64,000 nucleotides of DNA from Neostapfia colusana (taxonomy: Eukaryota > Streptophyta > Magnoliopsida > Poales > Poaceae). A program made the translations under genes and the position numbers. Within the stretch, counting starts at the first letter, position 1, and each line of letters starts with the position of its first letter. Of the stretch, positions 1 through 12,591 are shown in pieces. The notes below the pieces were generated by a model. That model did not search any database, was not told where the DNA came from, and was given only the letters and a program-made list of their open reading frames with translations. The DNA lies in the NCBI GenBank assembly GCA_030760725.1, contig JASWHV010000016.1, forward strand, positions 13,941,084 to 14,005,083, written 5' to 3'.

Positions 1-2821
1 GCAACATAGAGGTACCGGAATCCCTCGACGGTTCTGGGAAATGGTCCCAGGATGTCCAGCCCCCATACGGCAAACGGCCACGAGGGCGGGATCATCTGTA
101 CCGCCTGAGCCGGTGTATGGATCTGATTGGCGTGGAACTGGCATGCCTTGCAGCTCTCGACCAGCTTGATGGCATCCTGGAGTGCTGTCGGCCAGTAGAA
201 GCCATGCCGGAAGGCTTTACCGACAAGCGTGCGTGAGGAAGAATGACTTCCACATTCGCCTCCATGGATCTCAGCGAGCAAGTCGCAGCCTTCCCTCTGG
301 GTTATGCACCGCAATAGGATGTGGTTGGCGCCACGCCGGTAGAGATCCCCCTCTACCAGCACGTACCTCTTAGCCATACGCACAATCCGTTCAGCGGTTG
401 CATGTTCATCAGGGAGGATATTGTCCTTCAAGTAGTCCCGGATCTCCGTGATCCATGCATCGGGTCTGACTTGAGCTTCTGGATCTTGAGCGCTGGGTTG
501 CACGGAGTCCCCAGTGACGCTTACGATCCTTGGCGGCATCCATGGCTGTAGGGCCGCCGGGACCGCCAGCTTCGAGGTGCTGGTCAAGCCCCCTTCGCTC
601 GGCTCGGTGGGCCGGGCTGTGGGCCGCAGCAACGTCCTCTCGAAAACTCCTTCGGGCGCAGGGGCTCCGGTGGAAGCCTTCGTTGAAAGGTCATCGGCTG
701 CGGCATTACCAGCGCGCGGTACGTGGTGCAGGTCCAAAGCGAGGAATTCTTTTTCCAACATCTGTACGTGGAGCAGATACGCAGCTAGCTGCGGGTCATT
801 GCAGGAGCATTCGCCCCTGACTTGTTTGATGACCAGTTGGGAGTCGCCCTGTGCCAACAACTGGCGAGCGCCTAAAGACAGGGCTGTCTGCAGGCCAAAG
901 ATGAGTGCTTCATACTCCGCCATGTTGTTGGTTGCCTTGAAATTTAGACGCACCATATACCCAAACTGTTCCCCCGATGGCATGAGGAGCAGTACGCCGG
1001 CACCGGCCCCCTGCTTTCGCGAGGAGCCGTCGAAGAAGAGTGTCCAGTGGGGTTCGGTGAAGGCCGGAGCTTTGGGCTCTGGCTCACCGCCTTCATGGCT
1101 CCCTGGGTCAGTCTTCGTTGGTGTCCACTCCGCCACAAAGTCAGCCAGTGCTTGGCTCTCGACTGCATGACGTGGGAGGAAGTCCAGCTCAAACTCCGCC
1201 AGCTCCGCCGCCCATTTAGCAACGTTGCCAGTCGCATGGGGGCTGTGAAAAATTGTCTTTAGCGGATACGAGGTGACTACCGAGACCCGGTGGGCCTCGA
1301 AGTAGTGGCGGAGCTTCCTGGAGGCCACGAGCACTGCATACAGCAGCTTGTGGACTTCTAGGTACCTCGACTTGGCCTCATGAAGTACTTCACTGATGTA
1401 GTAGACAGGCCTCTGTATGGTTCGGACCCTCTCTCTTAGGCTTGGGAGCTCCTCGTCCATTGGCCCTGGCCCGCCGGAGGTGGGTGGACCCACGGGGGCC
1501 TCCGGGAACTGGGACGCGGAGGCCATTAAGCTTTCTTGATCATCCGGGAGCTCCGGGGGGTCTTGAGGGACCTCCGGGAGATCCCAATTGGACCCTGGAG
1601 ATTTATCTTGGGGGTCCGGGAGGCCGTCCTGGGCCTCCGGGAGGTCGTCTTGGACCTCCAGGGGGTCCGGGAGGCCGTCTTGGCCCTGCGGGGCCCCCTG
1701 GCGTCTGACTTCTGCTACAGGAGCAGGTTGCGAGGGTGAGGGGTCTGGCCGCTACGCGACAAGGACCATACTCACCACTTCTGTTGTCGCCGCAATGTAG
1801 AGCAGCAAGTGCTCCCCGGGCTCAGGGGCTACCATGATAGGTAGGGTCGTCAGGAGTCGCTTCAACTCCTGGAAAGCCTCTTCTGCTTCGTCAGTCCAGG
1901 CAAAGGGGCCTGACTTGCGCAGGAGCTTAAAGAAAGGGAGTGCCCGCTCTGCTAGCCTCGGTATAAACCGACTCAGCGCGGCTAGACATCCCGTGAGTAT
2001 CTGAACATCCTTGACGGGGACAGGGGGCCGCATCAAGTCGATGGCCTTGATCTTCTCTGGGTTGGCCTCAATCCCTCGGTGCGAGACCAGGAACCCTAAG
2101 AGCTTCCCAGAGGACACGCCGAATACACATTTATCTGGGTTCAGCTTGGTGCGCGTAGAGCGCAACTTGTCAAAGACTAAAGCTAGGTTATCTAGTAGGG
2201 ATGAACCCTGCTTGACCTTGACAACTATGTCATCGACATACACCTCAACTAGGTCTCTTATTAACTCCCCAAAGGTTTTGTGCATTGCCCGCACAAAGGT
2301 GGGGAGTGCATTCTTTAGGCCGTAAGGCATAGACACATAGCAATAGAGGCCGTCTACTGTGATGAAGGAGGTGTGCTCCTCGTCCTCCCTAGACATGGGG
2401 ATCTGATGGAAACCTGAGTAGGCGTCTAGGAAGCACAGCATATCACAGCCTGACGTTGAGTCTACTATTTGATCTATCTAGGTAGAGGGAATGGATCTTT
2501 AGGACATGCCTTATTGAGACTGGTGTAGTCGATGCACATCCGGAGCTTCCCGCCGGCCTTCGGGACAACGACGGGGTTTGTCAACCATCGGGGGTGGTGG
2601 ACCTCCCGTATGAAGCCAGCGTCCAGCAGCTTCTTGACTTCTTCACGGATGAAGTTTTGCCGCTCGATGGACTGCTTGCGGGGCTTCTGTTGAACCGGCC
2701 GGGCGGGGGGGAAGACTTTCAATTGGTGCTCGATCACCTCCCTGGGGATCCCCGGCATCTGTGACGGCTGCCATGCAAACACGTCGACGTTGTGCCGGAG
2801 GAAGGTGACGAGCGCGCCTTC
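1..2821 (-). pseudogene. E1 pol: RT, RNase H, second RNase H, integrase (partial)
   Basis: Minus-strand pol region continuing in frame after a UAG at 2822-2824. RT is recognisable by the LDAYSGFHQI block and the YVDD catalytic motif near 2235-2245. A first, degenerate RNase H follows, then a proline/acidic linker near 1450-1750, then a second RNase H with FFDGSS near 1035 and AEYEAL near 920. The integrase zinc-binding region and the start of the catalytic core run to base 1. Relative to the homologous copy at 29319-32870, one base is lost near 2477, shifting the frame just before the RT core. A GAG-to-TAG change lies at 1752-1754. From there I see no further stop to the window edge. It is a damaged copy of the replication and integration polyprotein and cannot make an intact product. 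Confidence 0.85.
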
Positions 2822-5368
2822 CTATTTGCTATCCAGGCCCCCGGCAACCCGGGTGGTCTGGGTAGCTTCGGCGCCGACTTGGACGACCTTTAAGGGGACG
2901 CCGCCCTCGTCGAGAGGTTGCACCCAGGGTGCTGTGGTGGAAGCACAGTGGTGTGCGCTCGGGCGGAGCTGGTCCGGCTCCATATTGCCGGGGGCTGATG
3001 CCCCAGCTGTTGCGAGTGCTTGGAGCTTCTCCAGGGCCGACACTGCAGCAGTGCGGTCCCCACGAATCCTGAGAGCGCCCGTCGGTGTTGGCATCTTCAG
3101 GATGAGGTAGCCGTAGTGGGCTACAGCCATGAACCGGTACAGGGCTGGCCTGCCGATTATGGCGTTGAAGGGGAGGTCTATCTCCGCTACGTCGAACAGA
3201 ATGTACTCTGTTCGATAGCTGTCCGGAGCCCCGAAGGTCACCGGGAGACTAATGTTGCCGTAGTGGATAACCTGTCCCTGCCCTACCCCTGAGAACGGGC
3301 TCGACGGGGTGAGCTTGGCCATCGGGACCTGCAGCTTCTAGAAAGCTGCACGGCTGATGAGGTTCATCCCAGCCCCTCCATCTACCAAGACGTGGTACAT
3401 TCTCACGTTGGCGATGGTAGGGGCCACCAGGAGCAGTAGTTGGCCGGCCCCAGCCATGTTCCTGGGGCAGTCGGTGGCGTCAAAGCTGATGGGGGTCCCC
3501 ATCCACTTAAGGTGCGGTGCAGCACTTGGGAGTGGCGCCACCGACGCTACCGCTCGGCGCAGAGTCTTGACTGCGCTTCGGGACGAGGGGTCGGCGGACC
3601 CGCCGTATATGACGTAGAGCTTCTTCCGACGCTCATCGTTGCTGGAGCCGGAGTCCTCATGGTTGCGTGCCGCCTTCACGACACGCTGAGACTCCTGGAT
3701 CTCCTCTGGGTGGTCGATGTTGTCTGGAACATCCACCCCCTGCTTATCTTCCTTTGGCCGGAAGGACAGGGCATCAGCCCGCTGCCGCTTCCCCTTGCGG
3801 AAGCGCTCTGCGAGCCTTCGAATCTCCCGGCACTCGGCAGTAGTGTGGCGACAGCTGCCGTGCACGGGGCACATGTTGTCCTGGCTATCTTCCGGGGTCG
3901 GTGACTTTCGCTGCCTCTTGTCAGGGCGCGGCCCCCGAGCCCCACTGAGCGTCGCCGCAGTGACGACTTGGGTCGTGGCTGGCGGTCTTATCTTGCTTCT
4001 GCCCCGGCTGTTGGTCTTCCTGCTGCCTCCATAGGGAGTAGGACCAGATCCGGGCAGCCCTCCTGACTCGGAGGATGGCTGTGAGTGCCAGTTCCGTCCT
4101 TCGGCTGCTCTGGCGCACTTGTCCGCCAAGCTGAAGAGCTCCGAGGCATCGCGGACCTCCCTGGTCGCGAGTTTCTCAAGCATCTTCTTGTCTCGGACAC
4201 CTTGCCGGAACGCCACCACCACAGAAGCATTTTGAATGTGTGGGATGGTGTTCCGCACCTGGGAGAACCGCTGGATGAAAGAGCGCAGCGACTCCCCAGG
4301 TTGTTGTTGGATGGCGTGGAGGTCGAGCTCCGTGCCAGGCCGGGTGTAGGAACTGCCGAAGTTGGCTATGAACTGTCGGCAAAGCTCTCCCCAGGAAGTT
4401 ACGGAACCCTGGGGGAGGTTCATGAGCCAAGACCGAGCTGGGCCAGTCAAGGCGACAGGGAAGTAATTGGCCATGACGGCTTCATTCCCTCTTGCGGCAA
4501 GTACGGCGGTGGAGTAGATCTGGAGGAATTCCGCCGGGTTGATGCTGCCGTCGTACTTCTCGGGCAGGAGCGGCCGAAACTTGCGCGGCCACTTTGCGAA
4601 GCGAAGGTGGGGCGCGAGGGTCGCACACCCTGCTTCTGTCGCCGCAGGTTCTGATGCCGCGAACGCTTGGTTCGCACTGAGCACCGCATGCCCCGGCATG
4701 GGCAAGGCTGCACCATAGGCCGGGGGCGCCATATGCAGGACATATGACTGTGGCATATTCTGCACGGCACAGGCCTGGGGCAGAGATCGCGTGGCGAAGG
4801 TCTGCTCTTCAGGCTGGGTCGAGGCCGACGTCATGCTGTCGTCAGCCTCTTGGTGGCGACGCCTTTCTCGGCGCCGCTCGAGGTACACCCGGGCATCTTG
4901 ACCCAGGTGACACCGTTCCAGCTCTGTCCTCAGATCTGTTGACTGGGGGCTGGTAGAGCTGGAGTCTGCCGTCTGCTCGCCATCCAATGGTGCGCGCATC
5001 AGCGACACGACCGATTGGCCAGAGCGTCGTCCCCGCCGAGGTCAAGGGTTTGCGGCGGCGACGACGAGACGGTCTACCTCGCGGATCCACTGCCCGGTCG
5101 CTGCCTGAGGCGCGTCCCCAGCGGGCGGATTGTACAGTATCGCTCTCACCGCGGCTAACGCACCCCCACTGGGCACGCCCAGCGCTACTGGAGACTTGAA
5201 GCTGGTTGGAGCCTGCATTGCCGGGGTCGGCGCTGCCAGAGCCGGTTGCTGGCTCCCAGCTCGTACCGACACACTCGGTCCCGTGTGTGTTGACATGTAC
5301 TCCCCCCTGGTCGTGGTCTGCCGCAGAGGCGAGGGGGGAGAGTTCGCCGCTGAAGGAAGCTCGGTCAT
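2822..5368 (-). pseudogene. E1 gag-protease
   Basis: Start chosen at the ATG at 5366-5368, about 57 nt inside the LTR/PBS end, the same position as in E2 and E4. The capsid-type gag domain (retrotransposon gag family) lies about 4300-4600. A CPVHG...H...C zinc-knuckle-like stretch lies near 3830-3870. The aspartic protease active site LVDGGAG is near 3380; the DGG form is usual for Tat elements. The frame is broken by CGA-to-TGA at 5042-5044 and CAG-to-TAG at 3338-3340, and is otherwise continuous. It ends at a TAG (2822-2824) after GGLDSK, at the same codon as in other copies here. The product would be the structural Gag plus protease. Confidence 0.85.
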
Positions 5369-5404
5369 CTTCGTCGGCGGAAACTCGTCGCGCTCGGAGA
5401 AAAG

Positions 5405-5422
5405 ACCCTTCCTGGCGGGCCA
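5405..5422 (-). promoter_or_regulatory. E1 primer-binding site
   Basis: Directly inside the 5' LTR the minus strand reads TTTGGCCCGCCAGGAAGG. The same site in E2, E3 and E4 reads TTTGGCGCGCCAGG or TTTGGCGCGGCAGG. The TGG start two bases from the LTR is the usual place for tRNA-primed minus-strand synthesis. I do not assign the tRNA. Confidence 0.6.
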
Positions 5423-5424
5423 AA

Positions 5425-6521
5425 TGTCGAAGCGTTCGGTCGACACTTCCCCCGGGCCTGCACTGGGCAGCCCGCGGAGGTTCTTTTTTCGGTGGGGCTA
5501 GTCCCTAGCGGAGAGCTTGCGCAGTTGGACGAGTTAGTAAGAGCATGACACGGCGAGTTTTACGTGGTTCAGGCCGCCGGAGCGTAAAACCCTACGTCCA
5601 CGGCGAGCTATGGAGCTCGCTGTATTGCTTGCTGCTCAGGACCGGAGGCCTGAGCTCGGGGGTGAGTTACAGCTTGAGAGTGTATGGCTAGCGTATGAGT
5701 TGCAAAGTGCCAACCCTTGCTATCGACGCCTACCCGAGCCTTTTATAGTCCAAGACTCGGGCGGCTTACAAGGGGAGCCGGGACCCGACAGGTGGTCCCG
5801 GGAAGATTGTCTATTATCTACCGTATCTGCAGTTATGCCGGTAGTTGCCTCTGGTCGAAGGCTTCTGAGTCTTCCTCTTGCCGCCCTGCCCATGCCGCAC
5901 GCTAGTCGTAGTGGTTGATGACGGCGCAGGCGGCATGGGATGTCTTGTCGCGGTGTTTATTGGCAGGCAGGTTCTTACACCGCGCGCCAGTCTGTGATGC
6001 GACTGGGCGCAACAGCACATGACAGACGCGTGCTCCGCGTTTCCGCGTCTTGGGAAGACGCGGGCCTTGAATACCTTGTACGGGCAAGGTGTTGGACGCC
6101 TTTACGCCCGCTGCCTACCACTCGGAGGCGGGCAGCACCGTTCTTCTGGCCACGTGGCGGGTCCGGAGCCCTTCTCTGAGGAGAGAAGGGTCCGGCCTGC
6201 GGGGCACGTGGAGCCTCCGGACCTCTCCCCACGGAGGGGGAGGTCCGGCTTCTGTATGCCACATGGCGGGCCCGGATCTCTCCTCTGCGGAGAGGGAGGT
6301 CCGACCCCGCTGGACGCGTGGCGTCTTCGGACCTCTCTCCCGCGGAGGGGGAGGTCCGGCTTCTGTATGCCACGTGGCGGGCCCGGAGCTCTCCTCTGAG
6401 GAGAGGGAGGTCCGGCCCCGACGGACGCATGGCGCCTTCGGAGCTCTCCCTGCGGAGAAGGGCGAGTACCTTAGGCATTTTACCCTGTGCGCGGGGGTAC
6501 CCCATATCTCAGGTACCGACA
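5425..6521 (-). repeat. E1 5' LTR (family A, about 1.1 kb)
   Basis: On the minus strand it starts TGTCGGTACC (6521) and ends CGCTTCGACA (5425). It contains the family's U3 block of CACGTGG-bearing repeats (about 6150-6450) and a TATAAAA box on the minus strand near 5740. The U5 end runs straight into the PBS. The U5 sequence with tcggtcgac groups it with the LTRs at 58632 and 52886 rather than with those of E3 or E4. Confidence 0.9.
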
Positions 6522-8014
6522 GCGCCGATCGACTCCAATGCAGGGATCACCTCTGCCACCTGCAATGCGGGAGTTGCGGCCCTCACCGGACTGAAACCAA
6601 GAGGGATCAGGGCGGACCCCGCCCGATCCACGAAGCTTGAGACCGCAAGGGCCTCGGAGGACCGTAGGGCTGAGAGCTCCTCCACCTCGCGGCGGGCCGC
6701 CCGCAGATCCTCCAGGTTCCTCTCGGAGAATTCCTTCTCCTGGGCCGCCAGGGAACTCTCCCGAAGGCGGAGGGTCTCGGCTAGCCGCTCCAACTCAGCG
6801 GCCCTGAAGCCGGCAGTCAACTCGCGGTCCAAGACCGCCCGGCGATCATGGGAGACGTGTTCATCCCTCAAGTCAAGGTCTGCGTTCAGAATCTCCAGCT
6901 CCTCCATCCAAGCTTGGAGGTCATCCTCGCCCGCAGCCAGCTGCGCGGCGACCCTCTCTGCCTCAGCTGCCACGGAACGCTCCCGCTCCTCAACGGCGAG
7001 TTCGCGGCGCTCCAACCGCTGCCGTATTTCCACAGCAGCAGAGAGGCTCTCTTCGGCCCGGGCGTGAGCCTCCAGGGCCTCCCTGTTGATCCGCCTTGAC
7101 TGGGTGTCCGTGCGGTCAACAGCCCGCTTCATCCGGTCGACGAGCGTTTCCCGGAAGTCGACCAACTCCCGCCTGGAGTCAAGCTCGCTCTTAACCTTCG
7201 CGGTCCTCTCCCGCAAAAGGTTCCCCCAGGTGAGGAGGCGGTCCCGTTCAACCGTATACTCCTCCCGCTCGCGCCCTAGCGCAGCCAAGACCTGCCGGAC
7301 GCTCGACTCGGCGAGCGCGAAGGCGTCCGCCAGAGGCAATGGAGCAACAGAAGCTGGGGCAGTCCCTCCGACCTCCTCCATTACCTCGTCCTCGGGAAGA
7401 GCCGGCGCGCCAGCCGCCGAGACGAGACGCCGATCAGGAGAAACTGGCCCAGCGGCCCTGGCAGCCAGGCCAGCCGGGCTCTCTTCAGCTTCAGGCTCCT
7501 TGACCTGAGGAGAGGGACGAGCCAGGGAAGACGGAGCTGGAGAAGAAGCCAGGCCGCCTAGTGCAGGATCAACCTGTGCTGGCTCGGGGGCCGCAGTAAC
7601 CGTCTCGGCAGGAAGAGATGGCGCCGCAGCGGAGTCCGGGCACACCGGATCAGGAGAAGTCCGCGCTGGCCTGGGGGCCGCAGCAGTCGCCCCTGGCTCC
7701 GAGCGCATCGGCACAGATTCCCCGCAAGACGGGGAAGGCCGGGAAGCGTGGACACTCCAGCAGGCTATGAACCCCGACTTCCGAGCCGGGGTAGGATTTC
7801 CAGAGCCCGCTACCGTCTCCGACGACCGCTCCGCAGTCGCTTGGACTGGCGGAACAGGCGACGCCACAGAGGCTTCCCCTAGCACATCAGCCCGGGGCCT
7901 CTTCGAGTCGCCACCGGTGGGAGTGTCAGGCACCCCAGAATCCCGACTTGGCACCGGCGCCGTTGCTGGAGGAGATCGAGCGCGTTTCTTCTCTGGCAGC
8001 GGGTTGGAAGCCAT
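6522..8014 (-). pseudogene. E0 antisense ORF (aORF), truncated at its C-terminus by E1
   Basis: A long minus-strand frame starting MASNPLPEKKRARSP at 8014 runs about 500 codons and ends only inside the E1 LTR. It is antisense to the E0 coding strand and lies just upstream of the E0 3' LTR. This is the place where Tat-lineage elements carry an extra antisense ORF. The first half is basic then Ala/Pro/Ser-rich. The second half (about 6650-7300) is a long Glu/Arg/Ala-rich coiled coil. The upstream Transposase_28-like domain seen in the E3 copy is absent. A segment that includes the intron of the E3 and E5 copies is also missing. Function of the family is unknown. Confidence 0.75.
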
Positions 8015-8504
8015 GGCAAGGGAGAGCTCAAAGGCAAGAAAGCAAAAGCGCAAGAGTCCAAGAAGAAACGCAGAGAAGTGCGAAGGGAAGCTACAACGTG
8101 GGTGAGACCCCCTCTAAAAAGCTTCCCGGTGCAGTTCCAAGTGATTCGGAACTCTTCGAATACCCCGCACCCGCAACCGCTTCGGTTCCTAGACCGAGTG
8201 CCGATGACGGGTGGGCCCAAGCCGCTTAACTGGAGCGGTGGGAGCAAGGAGTCAGTCTCCTAAGAAGATGAGCCGGCAAGGCCCTTCGGCGGTTCCCGAA
8301 GAAAGCGCCGCAACGTGCAGAAGTGGCAGCCTTGGGAACCACCGCAGTAAAAGCAATCATCAAGTGGGCGCACGCTCTCACGACCCCGCAGCCGTTCGTG
8401 CTCCAGCAGCGGTCAAGTCGGGACTTAGAGAAAGTGCGCGGATTGGAAGAGACGGGGGTCCCACCTCGGGCTAGCTATCTCCCCCGAGATGTGCCCGGGG
8501 CCAC
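8015..8504. other. E0 3' region between aORF and 3' LTR
   Basis: Non-coding on both strands. On the plus strand it ends with a purine/G-rich stretch (gagatgtgcccggggccac) directly before TGTCGG of the LTR, the likely second-strand priming site of family A. On the minus strand it is the 5' leader of the aORF. The same block recurs before the LTRs at 48524 and 52886 and, inverted, after the LTRs ending at 33969 and 56501. Confidence 0.6.
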
Positions 8505-8866
8505 TGTCGGTACCTGAGATATGGGGTACCCCCGCGCACAGGGTAAAATGCCTAAGGTGCTCGCCCTTCTCTGCAGGGAGAGCTCCGAAGGCGCCACGCG
8601 TCTGGCGGGGCCGGACCTCCCTCTCCTCAGAGGAGAGCTCCGGGCCCGCCACGTGGCATACAGAAGCCGGACCTCCCCTCCGCGGGAGGGAGGTCCGAAG
8701 ACGCCACGCGTCCAGCGGGGCCGGACCTCCCTCTCCTCAGAGGTGAGCTCCGGGCCCGCCATGTGGCATGCAGAAGCGGGACCTCCCCCTCCGCGGGAGA
8801 AAGGTCCGAAGGCGCCACGCGTCCAGCGGGGCCGGACCTCCCTCTCCTCAGAGAAGAGCTCCAGAC
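8505..8866 (+). repeat. E0 3' LTR, first part (split by family B)
   Basis: Starts TGTCGGTACC and holds the U3 start and most of the CACGTGG repeat block. It stops at 8866 where the family B element begins. The remaining 736 bp resume at 24305 after a duplicated CAGAC. The two parts sum to 1098 bp, the normal length for family A. Confidence 0.92.
8862..8866. repeat. Target-site duplication of family B (left copy, CAGAC)
   Basis: CAGAC directly precedes the family B 5' LTR and is repeated exactly at 24300-24304 after its 3' LTR. A 5-bp duplication is the expected footprint of Ty3/gypsy integration. Confidence 0.95.
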
Positions 8867-9622
8867 TGTAAGGGCCTTAGTTTTTGACACCCATTTGTAG
8901 TGTTCATCGCCACACCACACACCTCATTTGAGGAAGAATGATGAACACAAATGAAGAGCAACTAACAATTATCAACATGCTCATTAGAGAACAAACTCAC
9001 ACATTGCAAAAGTGGTATTTCCCACATGTGATATAGATGGGCTGGACATATAAAAACTCCTACACTTTGCTAAGGATGTCCATGCCAAGTTTCACCCAAA
9101 TTCAAAACCTTTTTGAGGTCATTTTGGGTATAGATAGGAGGAGGGCAGTTTGAAACCATATTCAAATTCAAACTGTTTTCACCCACTGAATTTAAAAGTG
9201 GAAGGCATATTCTTACTCAGCACATTTTTGTGAGCTCACACACCAATTTTCACTCCATTTGCAGTTGATCTTGACATGAGCTAAGGGGGAGAAATTCAAA
9301 CCTTATTTGAATTTCAAACTGCACTTGTGCTGAAATTCATTCAAACCAAACCTCATTTGAACTTTGATCAATTCAAATGGCTCTTGGGTGAATAATTTGA
9401 ATTGCCAAGGGTAGAATAGGGTTCACTGTTTACCACAGCTGTTAGGAGTAAATTTCAGAGGTTAAAAGAGGGGTGGGACCCACATGTCAGCCTCTGCCTC
9501 AAAGCAAACCGACTGAAACACAGTTCAGTCGGTTCCCGGCTGCTGTGCGCGCGCGCCACCGAAGGGGGCAGCCGGCGCCAGCTCCTGCTGCGCGCCCCAA
9601 GCCGGAGACCGGACCGCCGGGC

Positions 9623-9629
9623 TATTTAT
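9623..9629 (+). promoter_or_regulatory. Likely TATA box of family B 5' LTR
   Basis: TATTTAT in a GC-rich surround, followed by a CT-rich leader from about 9655. The same box is at 21011-21017 in the 3' LTR. Assignment is by position and composition only. Confidence 0.5.
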
Positions 9630-11419
9630 TCCCTCCCCGGTGTGCTTCAGTCGCCATTCCCCCGAGCTGCCGACGTGCACGACCTGTTTTCCCACTGCCA
9701 TCGCCGCCGCTCGAGCTCCTGCTTGATCAAGCCGATCGCAGCTCCCTCCTTTCACTCCAGGATCCCAGCAAGGTACTAGAGACCTTCCTCCATTCTCCCC
9801 ATTGCTAGAAGTCGATTGAAACCGAGTGATATCGGCTGTGCCGAAAGATCAAACTTGGAACTGGAAACCGCCGCACCTCGGGCTCTCGTGGACAGCCCAA
9901 CCTGGGCGTTGTCATGCCCGAACCAAGGCACCCTTGGACGCGCAGGTGACCGGTGCTGCTCATCCCCGAGCCACAGCTCGAGTGGTTGCTCACCGGCGGC
10001 GAATTTCCACTTTTCCCCTTTCTGTGTGCAGAACGACCTTCGGGTACGATTCTGTTTAATTCGTGCTCTAGAAAGGATTAGAGGGCCTCAGGCCACTCCC
10101 ACACGAGCTATACACGGTAACGCACAAGTTGCCTTCACAACTCTGGGCCGGAGGACCTCTGTGCCCGGCGTAATTCAAGGTCTACTAATGGCGGAACGAA
10201 CGGGGGGTATCGGGCGCACGGTGAGGACCTATTTCGGGCCTTCCCCGAGCTGCCTCGAGTTCATGTCGACCTTCTCTGAGGTCCACTGATGCTCCCCGAC
10301 CGATTTCCCAAGTAGCTGAGGTACTAGGAGAGTCAGCCGACATGGCCGAAGTCGTTCCGATATGGCGGCTCGTCGCCGACCATGCTCCGGCCGTTGTCAT
10401 GAGCCGCTGGCCCTCGGGTCAGATTTCCCAAGTAAAAGTAGGCAGGGGCGGCCAGAATCAAGAAGTTTGGAGCGGTACAGCAGCCAGCGGCGAGCTCTCC
10501 GGCGAGGTCCCTCGGCGGCGGGGCGCGGGTGTCGCGAGGTTGAAGAAGGGGGTGGACCCCAGCTGTCAGCGGCCGATATTTTGAATCGGGATCCGGCTGC
10601 GGCCGGGATCGAGTGTGCTGGTGCGCAAAATCCTTGTGGGCCGTGGTGTGCTGTCGCTTCGGCGTGCGACGCGTGTCCCCTGGGCCCGCGCGCGAGTTTA
10701 AACTTTTCCCCGATTTTCAGATTTTCTTCAAACTTCAAATCCTTATAACTTTGGCTAGAAAGCTCCAAATTGAGTGAACCAAATTTTGCTGGATTCAGCT
10801 CTCTGAGTACTTTCCAGAAAATCAAGTTTCACTGCATGAAATTCCTTAATTCTCCAGAATTAATTCCTTAAAATTTAAACTGTTAGGAATTTTAACTGAA
10901 GAATCCTTTGGAGGAAAATCCTAAAATTTTGCTGAGATGTTCACCAAAATATCCTTGAACTACCATAAAAATTTCAGATCCATTTGAGCTCATTTAGTCC
11001 ACCTAATGGTGTGATTAGTAAAATTGTTCTAGAGAAAATAGAAAATGTTCAGAAACATTTTCAAAATTTTCTCTGAAATTGTTTAGCTCATATCTTTAGT
11101 TAGAGACTTCCAAATTAAGTGAGACCAACTCCATTAGAACCCTCTGAAAATCTAGTTTTCAGAAAGTCATAGTTTGTCTCATGAAAATTCCTAGAACACC
11201 CTAAGAGTTCCAATTAAGGTCAAGGACCTAATTATTTGTGGAGGACTCAAATGAGCTTCACTGCAACTAAAACTTGACCAAGTCTTTATTTAAGTTGTAA
11301 CCAAGCCACAGTAAAAGTTTCACAATCATTAGGTCTGTCTAGCAAGGGTTATAGACTTCACAACTTCGAAGTTAATACAAATGCATTTAATTAATACATA
11401 CATTGTTCTTATCATGTAG

Positions 11420-11500
11420 TCGCTAAGGTCGAGGAGGAACCCGAAGTCCTAGACTTCGTTACTCCGGAGGAACAGCTAGCCTACGACCAAGAGCAGCAAG
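11420..11500 (+). other. Putative coding exon a in family B 5' LTR (81 nt, 26 full codons)
   Basis: A U-rich tract ending atcatgtag precedes 11420, and AAG|GCAAG, a good GC-type 5' splice site, follows 11500. Only one frame is open. It begins with two bases finishing a split codon, gives 26 residues of acidic, Glu/Gln-rich character (AKVEEEPEV...YDQEQQ), and ends with one base. That base joins in frame to exon b at 12592. A same-length, same-phase counterpart lies in the family C LTR at 54768-54848. I could not find the exon holding the start codon, so the full product is unknown. Confidence 0.5.
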
Positions 11501-12591
11501 GCAAGCCCCGGTTTGCATTAACCATTTTATAAATTTTTATTGTTTTGAGCACATACTTGTTTTCTTTATTCTGTGCATTAGAGTCTTGTTTGGAAACCCC
11601 ACTGCATAGCCAAGAAAACCATGGGTTGGGGTTTAGGATTGCAAACCCCGCTAGCTACTGCATTGCTAGGATAGAGTAGGATTCGGTACAAGTCGAGTGG
11701 TTGGAACTACTCGCGAGAATAGGCTAGAGGCACATTGCTCGGGTAGAGATAGCACATGAAACACATGGCAAAAAAATGAGACCGAGCGGAGAGTAAGGGC
11801 AGCAGGACTTTGGGGCCTGTGTGCTGTAGCTCCGCTTGTGTCGATTGAGGACCGAGCCGTGTGCGGGCCTGTTGAACAAGCTAGAACAGTACCGAAGACC
11901 TACCGGCTATATGGGAACCGGGAAACTGATGTAACTCGGGTAGCTGGGTATTGAGGCATTGCCCGTCGTTCAGAGGGTAGGTTGAGAGCTCGAGGTGTAA
12001 ATCAGCTGGCGGCACAGAGATGCGCGTGCAGGGACCTCTTGCTCGGGACGATGGGACCGGTTCAATATTTGGCTAACGGGTGAAAGGTAGTCGCGTACAG
12101 CGTCCGTGATGGTTGTTGTAGGCAACATCGAGTACGGGCGTACGTGACGGGTTGTTCGGGTAACCCTGCAGGTGTAAATCGATTATAATCGCCGTCCCTC
12201 ACGGTCAGTGAGTACCACTTGTTCACTGTACCGTGACGTAGAAAGAACAGGCTAGTTACATGTTAAAATGTTGCTGATTGAAAGATGGACATTGATTGTT
12301 AATGATATGCTGTAGCTTAGAGCTAACTAAAGTTCTTTTCAACTTTGGGCAAAGTACATGAGAGAAATGCGTTTCTTGTTTGATTGCGGCTCTCTCATGT
12401 GCCTTAGCGCAAGGTTCTCCACAACCTGCTGCTAAAACTTGAAAGTAAGGTTCTACTAATTAGGCGAGTCCATGCAAATGATTTTTACCTCATGCAACCC
12501 ATTACCTTCATATAGAAGTTCCATGTTTAGGTGAGACGGGTCAGACTTGCTGAGCCTTCGTGCTCACTGCTTGTGTTTGAAGCTTTTGCAG

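Larger units (their letters stand above)
1..6521 (-). mobile_element. Family A (Tat-lineage Ty3/gypsy) copy E1, left-truncated by the window
   Basis: On the minus strand this reads 5' LTR (5425-6521), PBS, gag-protease, RT, two RNase H domains and the first part of integrase, then leaves the window at base 1, so the 3' LTR is not visible. The order and the second RNase H point to the Tat lineage (RIRE2/Grande/Retand relatives). The element sits next to the antisense ORF of another family A copy (E0). The flank beyond its 5' LTR is gcgcc at 6522-6526; its partner target duplication would lie outside the window, so insertion into E0 is inferred from context. Frame damage (two nonsense codons in gag-protease, one frameshift and one nonsense codon in RT/RNase H) makes it defective. 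Confidence 0.9.
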
